Shown one piece after another: positions 1 to 9,455 of a DNA stretch of 61,407 nucleotides; positions within the stretch are counted from its first letter, which is position 1; every line of letters begins with the position of its first letter. The position numbers were made by a program, and so were the translations under genes. The DNA comes from an uncultured Saprospiraceae bacterium (lineage in GTDB: Bacteria; Bacteroidota; Bacteroidia; Chitinophagales; Saprospiraceae): the NCBI GenBank assembly GCA_937997635.1, contig CALLFA010000007.1:1-61407 (forward strand). Reading direction: 5' to 3'. Below the pieces are notes generated by a model that saw only the letters and a program-made list of their open reading frames with translations, ran no database searches and was not told the origin of the DNA.

Positions 1-1394
1 TGAGGAACAGAAAATAAAATACTCGTGAATTGAAGTGCACTGATATGGACAGGTTCATTTTTACTCCATGTGAGCATATCTGAATGAACAGCTGCATCGC
101 CACAAATCAACTTGACGTCTGTCGTTCGCACTCGATTCATTAAAGGGTCACTAGGGCAATCGAATGCACGAAACATATTACCAAGAGTAGCTAAAGGTGG
201 ACTAATGTATTTTTGTCTAAATTCTATCAACACCTCCGGATTAATGGCATGCAAAGATTCTTTGACTTCTTGAATTAATCGATTAACTCCATTTGCAACA
301 GATAGTGTATCTCTTCCATTTAATTCATCCATCTCCGTTTCGGGATAGACTTTAAAATCGTCAATAAAATCTAATTTTAATCCTTCTAGATTCCACTCCT
401 TTATTGCTCGTATGTATTTATTAACAAGATATTCTCTAACATCCGGAAAGCGTGGATCAAACACTGGTGCCCAAGGGTGATTTTCTGTCAAAAACTTTCC
501 AGCAAACTCAACATATGCTTTCGATTTCTTCCCACAAAAAGGAACAGAGAACCATACCATCACAGCCATGCCTTCATCCTGCAATTTTTTGATGAGTTCA
601 GGAAATACTGGGAATCTCTCTGGTTCCCAATCGCCTGTAAAATCATAGCCTCTATTATCATCATGTGTTTGCCAACCATCGTCGATAATGACAACATCAT
701 ATCCGAAGGATTTTGCTTCTTTACATTCTGCGATTAATGTTTGTTCGTCTAAGTCTTGATGAAACGAATACCATGTGCTATACACAGGCTTTTTTGCTAG
801 TGAAGGAATTGGGGCTAATGCTAACTCTGCTGTCTCGACTATCCAATGCCTTGCATCCATAACAGCTGTTGCAAATGGAACTTGGTTATCCCTTATATAA
901 ATAAATGTCGAGTAGTCTTCTGTAATTATTGAATCAATAAAAAAGTGAATGCCAAAATAAAAATGATTGTCCTCTTCCCTGAAACCACATTCTAGCTCCT
1001 GCTCATTGACAGCGTCTGCACAGGCTGCAATCATTATATTTTCATCCTCATAACCGAACAAACAGATGATTGGAATATCATGATAAATGGAAGAATGGAT
1101 TTGTGGCAATTCCCAATCTGTCCGAAATCGTTTGTCCAAATTAGTGTTTCCAGACCAGGTGCCTTTCACTCCTATATTCTCCAATTTCCACTTTACACTT
1201 AGTTGCTTATTTGTATACTCTTTCGGGATTGATATTTTGTAAGTTTTCAGTCCCCCTGTATCACTGACGCATACCAATTCAGCCTTATCATTATGACTAC
1301 CATATAAACCAGGCTCGTAATTAATTGGCTTTTTTCTATCTATAACTAACATTTGTATAGTATTTTTTTGTCCGAACCAAAATCTATTTAACAT
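1..1394 (-). CDS. Alpha-galactosidase-like glycoside hydrolase (GH27/36 clan), 3' end outside window
   Basis: The reverse strand reads from an ATG at 1394 to the left edge without a stop (464 codons seen). The N-terminal part is beta-rich. After it comes a TIM-barrel start with YSTWYSFHQD, then IDDGWQT, WFSVPFCGKKS and LKLDFIDDF; the Asp of KLDF sits where clan GH-D alpha-galactosidases have their nucleophile. A later LICGDAAVHSDMLTW stretch should carry the acid/base region. No signal peptide is visible, so it may act in the cytoplasm or periplasm on galactosides imported by the SusC/SusD pair. It begins 18 bp after the FG-GAP lipoprotein gene and is the last visible gene of that operon. The family is fairly sure; the substrate is inferred. 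Confidence 0.8.
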   Translation of the reverse strand, partial: MLNRFWFGQKNTIQMLVIDRKKPINYEPGLYGSHNDKAELVCVSDTGGLKTYKISIPKEYTNKQLSVKWKLENIGVKGTWSGNTNLDKRFRTDWELPQIHSSIYHDIPIICLFGYEDENIMIAACADAVNEQELECGFREEDNHFYFGIHFFIDSIITEDYSTFIYIRDNQVPFATAVMDARHWIVETAELALAPIPSLAKKPVYSTWYSFHQDLDEQTLIAECKEAKSFGYDVVIIDDGWQTHDDNRGYDFTGDWEPERFPVFPELIKKLQDEGMAVMVWFSVPFCGKKSKAYVEFAGKFLTENHPWAPVFDPRFPDVREYLVNKYIRAIKEWNLEGLKLDFIDDFKVYPETEMDELNGRDTLSVANGVNRLIQEVKESLHAINPEVLIEFRQKYISPPLATLGNMFRAFDCPSDPLMNRVRTTDVKLICGDAAVHSDMLTWSKNEPVHISALQFTSILFSVP

Positions 1395-1412
1395 TCATTC
1401 AGACTATTCAAA

Positions 1413-4400
1413 CTAATTCAACGTCGCATCATCACTTATTCGAACTTGGATAATTTCATTTTTCGTTGAAATTAAAAATTCATCACTAGATACTCTAGTT
1501 GAGCTATATGAAGGATTACTGATTCGCAACCCAGATTCACTTTCTTTTAATGGTATAAATTCAAAATTACCATTATTCAATAAGACAACCCCATTTGAAC
1601 CATCCATATTGCCATTATGTATTTCACAGCTATCATCATTCATTAAGCCAATAACATCAGCTTTTCCGTCTGTATTAATATCAGCTACATGAAATTTATT
1701 CACATTTGATAATTGAGTTTCAAATGGCAACTTATGCTTTTCAAATTTTAAACCTCCTACATTTTCCAAAATAACCGACTCCAGTTCATCAATCAACTTT
1801 ATTTCAATGTTCGATTCTGAATAATTATTTAGTAATTCATCAAAAGAGGCGTCACCAAACGTCTGATAATCAGGAAAAAATTGTTTTATAGAAGGCAATT
1901 GTTTTGCAATATCGTCTCGGGTATGGTAAGCATATGCAATACCTTTATCACGATTAGAATAACCAATCAATGGGTCTGGTTTTCCATTTGCATCAAGATC
2001 CGACACGATTAATTGTAGTGGATTATTTTTTGATGCTTTTAATCTGGAATTCAATCCCCAATTAGCCAATAAAACATCAAGATCATCATCTCCATCCGCA
2101 TCAATAAATGCACAAGATTGCCAAAGACCATTCACAGAATCTTCTATGTAATTTGGCATCATTTTCCACTCTCCCGTTTGTCGACTAAATATGCATGGAG
2201 ACATCCATTCACCTGTGACAAAGATTTCGGATTTATCATCTCCATCCAGATCAGCAATCTTAATGTCTGTAATCATACCATCAAGCGAATCGAAAGCATT
2301 TTCTGTATGTTTAATCAAGGTATTTTCAGTCAGTGAATAATACCAAAGGTCAGTATTTGGATTGTCTGGATATTGATCTGGGTGTGGTTTTTTACCTATT
2401 AATATTTCATTTCCTGCAACATCATCACAATTACCTATCGCTAGTTGATAAATTCCTTTCGGAAGAGCAATAGCACTGATCAAATTCCAATTATTGGCGA
2501 CTTGTTGCAAAACAACAAGCTCTGATTCACCATTATGTACTTTTGTAAAAACGATACTTGGTGTATCATTAATGATTCCTGTCTTTAAATCAGATAACAG
2601 GCCTGAATAGTTATATATAGATTTAGGATCATCAAAGCTTGAAGAGCTTGACAATGCAATATCATTATCAACAGCTTTTATAAATATGTTTTGGTCTTGA
2701 CTTTCAATTACATCAATGAACAGCTTTTCTTTTTGGATGTACTTAAGCAACAGTGGCTGAATCGCGTATTCATCCGTCCTAATTAAAGATTCATTTCTAC
2801 CTTGCAACTGCTTTATATTCAATAAACTTTTTCGTTCATCGTTTTCTAAAGCAATGTTGTTAACGGCAATTTCAGATTTATCTAAAATGACAGTTTGATT
2901 GATTTCCACATTTGACAAGTCCGATTCTCCGCCTCCAACCCATTCCACTTTAATTTTATCAACCTCTTGATCTCCTAATCCAAATGCTAAATCTGCATCC
3001 ATCGTTGACATATAACTTCTGACTGGTGAATGGATTTTGGATATTATTTTCCCATCGGACAACACCACTGAAACACGACTTCCAATAGCGTTAGCATTAA
3101 AGCCATTTTGTTTCAATACTATCTTTAAAAAATTTCGTTTAGGAGAATTATTGACTAACACATTAGCATTCTGATTTAAATTATTTTGAACTATGTCTAA
3201 ATCGCCATCATCATCAAGATCACTATATGCTGCTCCATTCGTTATTGTTTTATTGAACTGATTGTATCTTGAAAATTGCAGATACTCTTTCTGTTCAAAA
3301 AATACATTCGACAAGTTTATATTAGGTAGTTTTTCTATTTGTTCTTTAATTTTTTGTACTGCTAGCTCTTTTGTTCCAAAACTCACTGGATTGGCTGAAT
3401 AGTTTACAAAGTCTAAATCAGTTATATCTTTTCCATATCCATTCGTGATGTATATATCCGCATCAGTATCATTATCAAAATCAGCAATCAATGGAGACCA
3501 GCTCCAGTCTGTTTCATGAATATTTAATGCCCGAGAAATAGAATTATATTTTGAAGTGAGCTTATCATTCTTGCTTGATGCTAATTGCAATGTATTTTGT
3601 ATGAACTGTGGATTATATCCTTCTTTTATAGACAAAGAATATTTATCATAATTCATGCCTCCAAGCATTGTCTTCTGCCTAGAATTTTCTGATGGCAACA
3701 TATCGACAACGAGGATATCATCTAGTTGATCACCATTTACATCCGCTATATCAATACCCATTGAATTGTAACTTGTATGCTTCAACAAGTCAGCAGACAT
3801 ATCGATAAAGGATTTGCCTGATTGATTAATGTAGAAAATGTCATCTGAAATAAAATCATTTGCAACATAGATATCTGGATATCCATCCTGATTGACATCT
3901 GTCATAGCGACACCAAGACCAAAACCTGGAGTGTCAATACCCCATTCCTTTGATTTGTCAATGAACTGAATTTTGCCAGTTTCCACCTCTTGATTAATTA
4001 AGAGTTTATCAAATGAATTTTTAGAAAAATAGCGCTTCGGTTTAGGATAATTTTTGGTGTTTGGGTCTACGTAATTTTGCAGCTGATATAGATCAAGGTC
4101 ACCATCTAAATCGACATCAACAAATAATCCTTGTTGCGAATAGCCGCCTATATCTAAGCCCATTACATCAGCTTTTTCTTCAAACGATAGCTGGTCGGGT
4201 GTAGAATTATTAACGAACAATATATTTTTGCAAGACTCCAATTTTTTACAATTGGGACCACCTACAGATAAATATAAATCTGGTTTAGAATCATGATTAA
4301 TATCCACAACACTAATACCATTAATCCAAGCTTCAGTTTCAACTCCAGCTTTACTAGTTACATTAGAGAAATTCAAATTTCCATCTCCCATCAATAAAGA

Positions 4401-4643
4401 ACTGGATACAAGATTTCCACCTAAAAAAATATCCTTATTTCCATCTGAATTGAAATCAGCGATACCTACACCGCCGCCATTATACAAATAGTGATATGAA
4501 AAAACGCTTAGATCAGTATGTTCAATAGAATTTTCAAAGTCTAACTCTATTGTGTCTGACCATATAGAAGAATGATTATTGTCAGAATCAGAACTACAAG
4601 CAATAAGAACAAACGCAAATCCAAAAACTATATGTTTGATAAT
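1413..4643 (-). CDS. FG-GAP/VCBS repeat lipoprotein with ASPIC/UnbV (CRTAC1-like) domain, apparent ATT start
   Basis: This is a surface or outer-membrane lipoprotein of about 1076 residues. It holds many calcium-binding FG-GAP/VCBS repeats of the form DxNxDGxxD (for example ADFNSDGNKD, TDVNQDGYPD, ADINTDGKAD). An ASPIC/UnbV-type segment in the middle contains NAIGSRVSVVLSDGK and FGLGDQEVDKIKVEW. The frame is open upstream of the first TTG (4487) to a stop at 4650-4652. That extension encodes IKHIVFGFAFVLIAC followed by SSDSD, a clear signal peptide with an LIAC lipobox. No ATG, GTG or TTG lies at its head, so the start is probably ATT at 4641-4643. Such proteins are common beside SusC/SusD genes and probably bind glycan at the surface. 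The family call is firm, the start is not. Confidence 0.85.
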   Translation of the reverse strand: MIKHIVFGFAFVLIACSSDSDNNHSSIWSDTIELDFENSIEHTDLSVFSYHYLYNGGGVGIADFNSDGNKDIFLGGNLVSSSLLMGDGNLNFSNVTSKAGVETEAWINGISVVDINHDSKPDLYLSVGGPNCKKLESCKNILFVNNSTPDQLSFEEKADVMGLDIGGYSQQGLFVDVDLDGDLDLYQLQNYVDPNTKNYPKPKRYFSKNSFDKLLINQEVETGKIQFIDKSKEWGIDTPGFGLGVAMTDVNQDGYPDIYVANDFISDDIFYINQSGKSFIDMSADLLKHTSYNSMGIDIADVNGDQLDDILVVDMLPSENSRQKTMLGGMNYDKYSLSIKEGYNPQFIQNTLQLASSKNDKLTSKYNSISRALNIHETDWSWSPLIADFDNDTDADIYITNGYGKDITDLDFVNYSANPVSFGTKELAVQKIKEQIEKLPNINLSNVFFEQKEYLQFSRYNQFNKTITNGAAYSDLDDDGDLDIVQNNLNQNANVLVNNSPKRNFLKIVLKQNGFNANAIGSRVSVVLSDGKIISKIHSPVRSYMSTMDADLAFGLGDQEVDKIKVEWVGGGESDLSNVEINQTVILDKSEIAVNNIALENDERKSLLNIKQLQGRNESLIRTDEYAIQPLLLKYIQKEKLFIDVIESQDQNIFIKAVDNDIALSSSSSFDDPKSIYNYSGLLSDLKTGIINDTPSIVFTKVHNGESELVVLQQVANNWNLISAIALPKGIYQLAIGNCDDVAGNEILIGKKPHPDQYPDNPNTDLWYYSLTENTLIKHTENAFDSLDGMITDIKIADLDGDDKSEIFVTGEWMSPCIFSRQTGEWKMMPNYIEDSVNGLWQSCAFIDADGDDDLDVLLANWGLNSRLKASKNNPLQLIVSDLDANGKPDPLIGYSNRDKGIAYAYHTRDDIAKQLPSIKQFFPDYQTFGDASFDELLNNYSESNIEIKLIDELESVILENVGGLKFEKHKLPFETQLSNVNKFHVADINTDGKADVIGLMNDDSCEIHNGNMDGSNGVVLLNNGNFEFIPLKESESGLRISNPSYSSTRVSSDEFLISTKNEIIQVRISDDATLN

Positions 4644-4654
4644 GTGAAGTTAAA

Positions 4655-4681
4655 TTGGCCATCCCAAACAGGGATGGCCAA
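4655..4681 (-). terminator. Intercistronic hairpin after susD
   Basis: A perfect 11-bp inverted repeat (TTGGCCATCCC / GGGATGGCCAA) has a 5-nt loop. It lies 34 bp past the susD stop and 11 bp before the presumed ATT start of the FG-GAP lipoprotein gene. The downstream T run on the transcribed strand is short (TTTAAC), so it may attenuate transcription or protect the 3' end of susCD mRNA, not terminate fully. Confidence 0.55.
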
Positions 4682-4715
4682 ATAAATAATTGAAAAAACT
4701 ATTAAATATTATAAA

Positions 4716-6266
4716 TTAATATCCTGGATTCTGGGCTAGGTTCGAATTTGCACTTAATTCTGAATTAGGAATCCAGATTACTTCGTCTCTACCAGTTTGG
4801 AATACTCCACCACTTAGAGATTTAGGGTGTTCTCCATGAAGAGAATTAGGACCTAAATAATCATCTGCCAACTCCCATCTTACTAAATCAAAGAAGCGGT
4901 GTCCTTCACCAGTCAACTCTAATACACGTTCATCTATGATAGCTTGAGCCATCTCAGATTGACTTGATATAGATATTGGCTCTACTTGAGCACGCTCTCT
5001 AACTTGATTAACAAATTGTTGAGCTTCATCAGTATTCCCTTGATTGTTTAGAGCTTCTGCCATCATTAATAAAACGTCAGCATATCTTATGATTCTCCAG
5101 TTGTTGCCAACATTAGTACCTAAGAAATCAACTTGGTCACGCGTACCAATATCCAATCCAGCATATTTTCTAGTAAAGATTGGATCCATACCATCATTAA
5201 CAGCTACTTCTATATCTCCTGCAAAATCTTCCAAGTACGGTGTACCACCATAACCTAGAGAACCCGGATAATCATATGCTATCGTTGCATTTCTTCTGAT
5301 TGTCTCTCCATTAGCTTCAAACAAATCTCTTACCCAAGAATTGACAAAATGAGACTGATCGGGAGACTTAGTTGGTGGTGCATAATCAATATGATAGTTA
5401 CCTAATGTACCCACACCAGGAACATCAACACCCCAAGCGAATGATTCTAGACCCAAATACTGTAATTCAAATACAGATTCTTCGTTATTTTCAGCGACTT
5501 GACCAAAGTTTTCTTCGTATCTCTCTGCCGGTAATAGACTGTGTCTTCCACTACTGATCACTGTTCTGAACGCTGCTTCAGCGTTTGCCCAGTCTCCTCT
5601 GTACAAATGAGACTTACCTCTAAGTGCCGCAGCTGAAGTCGATGTCGGACGACCTGCATCTTGCCCTGTCCATTCGGCTGGCAACATTCCTTCTGCAGCC
5701 TCAAGGTCAGCAATAATAGAATCCCAAACAGCATCTGGAGATGCTTGCGATGGGAAAAATTCTTCATCTGTCTGAGGTGTTTTAGTCACTAATGGGATGT
5801 TGCCAAACAAGTTAAGCAAATACCAATTAGAGAATGCTCTCATAAAATGAGCTTGACCTACATACAAATTAGCGTTTGGAATTTCTGATCCTACGTTTTC
5901 GATAATCGAATTGGCTCTAAAAATTGCTTTAAATGGCTCTTGCCAAATTTCTGTAGCCCATCTTGCTACACCAGGAGAACCTTGCAATGTAGACATTGAA
6001 GTGTTTACCCCGAAAGGTCTGATGTTAAATGCATCAGATCGAAGCATTGCTCCTGTGTGAATAATTCTACCCCAGAAAAACGTATTTGTTATCGGGTGAT
6101 ACATTCCGTTCACTGCATTCTGTGCATCCTCTTCGGTCTGCCAGAAATTACCAGTAGAAACTGTGTTTTCGTTGACTTGGTCTAATAGACCTTCGTTACA
6201 ACTAACCACCACTATTGCACTCATGGCAAGGGTGAAAAAAATTGATAAAAATTTATTTGTATTCAT
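4716..6266 (-). CDS. SusD/RagB-family outer-membrane nutrient-binding lipoprotein
   Basis: The protein has 516 residues. The N-terminus MNTNKFLSIFFTLAMSAIVVV is followed by SCNEGLLDQ, a signal peptide with lipobox Cys. The SusD-like N-terminal helical region follows (NTVSTGNFWQTEEDAQNAVNG, AQAHFMRAFSNWYLLNLFG-like TPR region). Near the C-terminus are NWRIIRYADVLLMMAEALN, INDERVLELTGEGHRFFDLVRW-like sequence and the end NSNLAQNPGY, all hallmarks of RagB/SusD. It forms the lid over the SusC transporter and binds the glycan. It lies 19 bp downstream of the SusC gene in the same operon. The substrate cannot be read from the sequence, but the alpha-galactosidase suggests galactosides. Confidence 0.95.
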   Translation of the reverse strand: MNTNKFLSIFFTLAMSAIVVVSCNEGLLDQVNENTVSTGNFWQTEEDAQNAVNGMYHPITNTFFWGRIIHTGAMLRSDAFNIRPFGVNTSMSTLQGSPGVARWATEIWQEPFKAIFRANSIIENVGSEIPNANLYVGQAHFMRAFSNWYLLNLFGNIPLVTKTPQTDEEFFPSQASPDAVWDSIIADLEAAEGMLPAEWTGQDAGRPTSTSAAALRGKSHLYRGDWANAEAAFRTVISSGRHSLLPAERYEENFGQVAENNEESVFELQYLGLESFAWGVDVPGVGTLGNYHIDYAPPTKSPDQSHFVNSWVRDLFEANGETIRRNATIAYDYPGSLGYGGTPYLEDFAGDIEVAVNDGMDPIFTRKYAGLDIGTRDQVDFLGTNVGNNWRIIRYADVLLMMAEALNNQGNTDEAQQFVNQVRERAQVEPISISSQSEMAQAIIDERVLELTGEGHRFFDLVRWELADDYLGPNSLHGEHPKSLSGGVFQTGRDEVIWIPNSELSANSNLAQNPGY

Positions 6267-6285
6267 AACTCAATGAATGTTTTCG

Positions 6286-9200
6286 TTAAAAATTGGCTTG
6301 CACACCAAAAATAATAGCTCTTGCATTTGGATAAGCTCTTGCATCCAAACCTCTTCCTAGTAATGGGTTAACGTCTACTCTAGCTCCAGGAAATCCAGAA
6401 TCTCCATTAGCTCTACCACCATTCGTGGATGATACATCAGGATCGTAACCTCTATAACCTGAAATCGTTAATAAATTCTGACCTGTAACAAATAATCTCA
6501 AGGATGATAAGTACTCAGAAATGGCATCAGAATTAAGGGTGTAGCCCAATTCTAAAGTTCTCAAACGTAAGTATGAACCATTCTCCACAAAAAATGAACT
6601 TGGCGCTCTATTTTCTGCTTGATCCAAAGTAGTAGATCTCGGAATATCAGTATTTGTATTCTGAGGCGTCCATGCTCTCAATACATCCGACAGCTTGTTG
6701 TCGTCAGCCCAGAAGATATTGAAGAATCTATTCAAATTATATATTTCGTTTCCTTGTACACCATTTAAAAATACACCAAAATCCAAATTGTTCACCTGAC
6801 CAGAAAAATTTAATCCATAAATGAAATCAGGTGTCGGATCGCCTAATACTGTTTGATCATTAACGTCAACTATACCATCATTATTGATGTCTCTTCTGAT
6901 AAAATCACCTGGTTGTACCAATGATCTACGTAGAGGGTCATTTGCAATATTTGGATCACTTTCTATGGCCGCCTGATCAGCATATACGCCATCAACGATG
7001 AAACCCCAATAAACACCTGGCGCTTCACCTTCTATAAATCTATTTACTCTTGTCAAATCCTCCGTCGTTTGTGGGCCGATAATAGGGTTTGGCAAACTTG
7101 TGATTTCACTATTAAATGTACCTAGATTAAAGCCAATTTGGTAACTCAAACCATTAGAATTTCCACCTCTGTATAACGCTTCTATTTCTATACCACTGTT
7201 TCTAATGGATCCTGCATTACGTATGACAGGAAGACTTGTACCTGAAGTCGAAGGTAAATTCACACCTACCAATACATCATCAACATCTTTAATGTAGTAT
7301 TCTAATGTCAAGGTTACTTTATCTTCAACGAATCCGAAATCCGCTCCTACGTTAAATGTAGTCGCTTCCTCCCATTTGATGTCCTCCACTGATAATTCTG
7401 TTTGAGCAAATCCTGGAACTAACGCTCCACCAAAAGAAGTACCAGATGTCAAACCAAATACTGACTGGAAGGAGAAGTCAGGAATGTTCTGTGATCCAAG
7501 CACACCATATCCTGCTCTCAACTTCAACCTTGAAATAGCTGAAGAATTAAAAAAGTCCTCGTTGTGTACTTTCCATCCAACTGATAATGAAGGGAAATAT
7601 CCCGTTCTAAATTGAGGAGCAAATCTTGAAGATTCATCTCTTCTTAACGTAAACTGAGCCAAATATTTATCTGCGTGATTGTAGTTGACTCTACCAAATA
7701 AAGATCTCAATCCACTAGTCACCTGACGTCCTGCTAAATTCTGAACGTTTGTTGTAGAAGCAGCCCCAAGAACTTGGATATTGTTCGTAGGCGTGCCTTG
7801 CACATAAATACCTGTATTTGCGAAATCAATTTTTTGCTCTGTGTATCCCAGCACCAAGTTAAGATTGCCGTTATTGGCTAAATCCTTGTTGTAAGAAATA
7901 GTAGGCTCCCATACTGTCAACGTATTCTCTCCACGAACTTCAGTAAGATCGTTTTGATCATTAACATTGGATACAGCATCAGAGTTACTAAAGAAGAATG
8001 TTGGTGTAAATGTTCTCGAAAATGTATTGAGATAATCCACACCAAAGTTCAATTTGACTTGTAATTCAGATGTTATATCGTAAGCGAAATTGACATTACC
8101 AAGAATATTTTTAGAATCTAAATTGTTGTCTTGTAATGTCGCTTGACCGAATTTATTCAAACCTCCAAAGTTGTGAATATCAAAACTAGGAGCTTCAAAT
8201 CCTCCCTCATTTTCAGGAACACTTTCTCTTAAGATTGGCGCTGTAGGTCCATCAAGTCCAAAAAAGTTATTTTCTTGTAAATCAGAGTTCATTAAAGACA
8301 ATGACTGGTTAATCGTAAGCTTGCCAATTTTAAACTGACTATTCGCACGAGCATTTAATCGCTGAAAACCAGAACCAACAAGAATTCCATCTTGCTTGTA
8401 GAAGTTACCAGAAATGAAATACTTAGCAGCTTCTGTACCACCTGAAACGGATAAACCATAATCTTGAATTGCTCCAGAATTGAGTGATAAATCTTGCCAA
8501 TCTGTATTTCCGACATTTGATGGAAATACAAATCCAGTACCATCATTACTTTCTAATTGATTACGAAACTGGACAAACTCTGGTCCATCTAAAAGGTCCA
8601 AGAATTTCGTAGGAGATTCGACTCCACCTCGAACATCTAAAGACACTGTTGTCTTACCATCGTTAGAGCCTCTTTTTGTTGTCACTATGACAACTCCATT
8701 AGCTGCTCTAGATCCGTAAATTGCAGCCGAAGATGCATCTTTTAAGACCTCTATTGACTCAATATCTTTTGGATTGAGTGCAGTAATGTTGTCTGCAAAT
8801 GTACCGTCAATGACATACAATGGGAAAGAGTTTGTCAAGGAACTTACCCCTCTTACAAACACATTGGCATCACCACCTGGTGCACCTCCATTGTTTTCAA
8901 TTTGAATACCTGCTAACTTTCCTTGGAGCGCAGAAGTCGCGTTACCAACGACAATAGACCTCAATTCGTCTCCATCTATCGATGCTACTGAACCGACAAG
9001 ATCACTTTTCTTCTGTACACCATAGCCAACAACGACGACCTCATCTAGAAGCTGATTGTCAGATGTTAGGGATACATTAAAGTTTGTTTGTCCGTTTAAT
9101 TGAATTGTCTGAGATTGATATCCCAAATAAGATACAGTGATTTCTTCGACACCATCTGGGACATTTAAAGAAAATGAACCATCGATATCTGTAACTGTAC

Positions 9201-9387
9201 CAACTGTGGTTCCGTTAGCTAAAACACTGGCACCAATGACCGCCAGTCCGTCTGTATCAGTTACTACTCCAGATATTTGCTGAGCTATCAGAAAATTGGA
9301 CATAAATAGCATGATAAAAGACAGGAAGATTGTTTTACCTATTTTACAGGAACAAATAGACTTAAAACAATAGATTTGTTTTTCCAT
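6286..9387 (-). CDS. SusC/RagA-family TonB-dependent transporter
   Basis: The protein has 1033 residues. A signal peptide ends near residue 36 (SNFLIAQQ). A carboxypeptidase-regulatory-like domain spans about residues 38-110 (ISGVVTDTDGLAVIGASVLA...GYQSQTIQL). Next come the DEVVVVGYGVQKKSDLVGSV TonB-box/SusC signature and a plug domain (APGGDANVFVRGVSSL, YVIDG, IESIEVLKDASSAAIYGSRA). The 22-stranded barrel ends in FGVQANF with the usual terminal Phe. It imports oligosaccharides across the outer membrane with the SusD protein downstream. It is the first gene of the locus and lies 68 bp from the end of the regulator gene, so regulation by that GntR protein is likely. Confidence 0.96.
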   Translation of the reverse strand: MEKQIYCFKSICSCKIGKTIFLSFIMLFMSNFLIAQQISGVVTDTDGLAVIGASVLANGTTVGTVTDIDGSFSLNVPDGVEEITVSYLGYQSQTIQLNGQTNFNVSLTSDNQLLDEVVVVGYGVQKKSDLVGSVASIDGDELRSIVVGNATSALQGKLAGIQIENNGGAPGGDANVFVRGVSSLTNSFPLYVIDGTFADNITALNPKDIESIEVLKDASSAAIYGSRAANGVVIVTTKRGSNDGKTTVSLDVRGGVESPTKFLDLLDGPEFVQFRNQLESNDGTGFVFPSNVGNTDWQDLSLNSGAIQDYGLSVSGGTEAAKYFISGNFYKQDGILVGSGFQRLNARANSQFKIGKLTINQSLSLMNSDLQENNFFGLDGPTAPILRESVPENEGGFEAPSFDIHNFGGLNKFGQATLQDNNLDSKNILGNVNFAYDITSELQVKLNFGVDYLNTFSRTFTPTFFFSNSDAVSNVNDQNDLTEVRGENTLTVWEPTISYNKDLANNGNLNLVLGYTEQKIDFANTGIYVQGTPTNNIQVLGAASTTNVQNLAGRQVTSGLRSLFGRVNYNHADKYLAQFTLRRDESSRFAPQFRTGYFPSLSVGWKVHNEDFFNSSAISRLKLRAGYGVLGSQNIPDFSFQSVFGLTSGTSFGGALVPGFAQTELSVEDIKWEEATTFNVGADFGFVEDKVTLTLEYYIKDVDDVLVGVNLPSTSGTSLPVIRNAGSIRNSGIEIEALYRGGNSNGLSYQIGFNLGTFNSEITSLPNPIIGPQTTEDLTRVNRFIEGEAPGVYWGFIVDGVYADQAAIESDPNIANDPLRRSLVQPGDFIRRDINNDGIVDVNDQTVLGDPTPDFIYGLNFSGQVNNLDFGVFLNGVQGNEIYNLNRFFNIFWADDNKLSDVLRAWTPQNTNTDIPRSTTLDQAENRAPSSFFVENGSYLRLRTLELGYTLNSDAISEYLSSLRLFVTGQNLLTISGYRGYDPDVSSTNGGRANGDSGFPGARVDVNPLLGRGLDARAYPNARAIIFGVQANF

Positions 9388-9424
9388 AATTATTATTTTT
9401 AATAGTTTCTATCTCGCATCAGTC

Positions 9425-9430
9425 TAGTAC
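9425..9430. promoter_or_regulatory. Possible regulator half-site upstream of susC
   Basis: The short gap between the GntR-type regulator and susC contains TAGTAC. This is the same half-site that forms the palindrome upstream of the regulator gene itself at 10490-10502. Only one good half is present here (TAGTACCTATA), so the call is tentative. No clear TTTG / TAnnTTTG promoter was found in this gap. Confidence 0.25.
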
Positions 9431-9455
9431 CTATAACCAATGCGTTTTCTTAATT

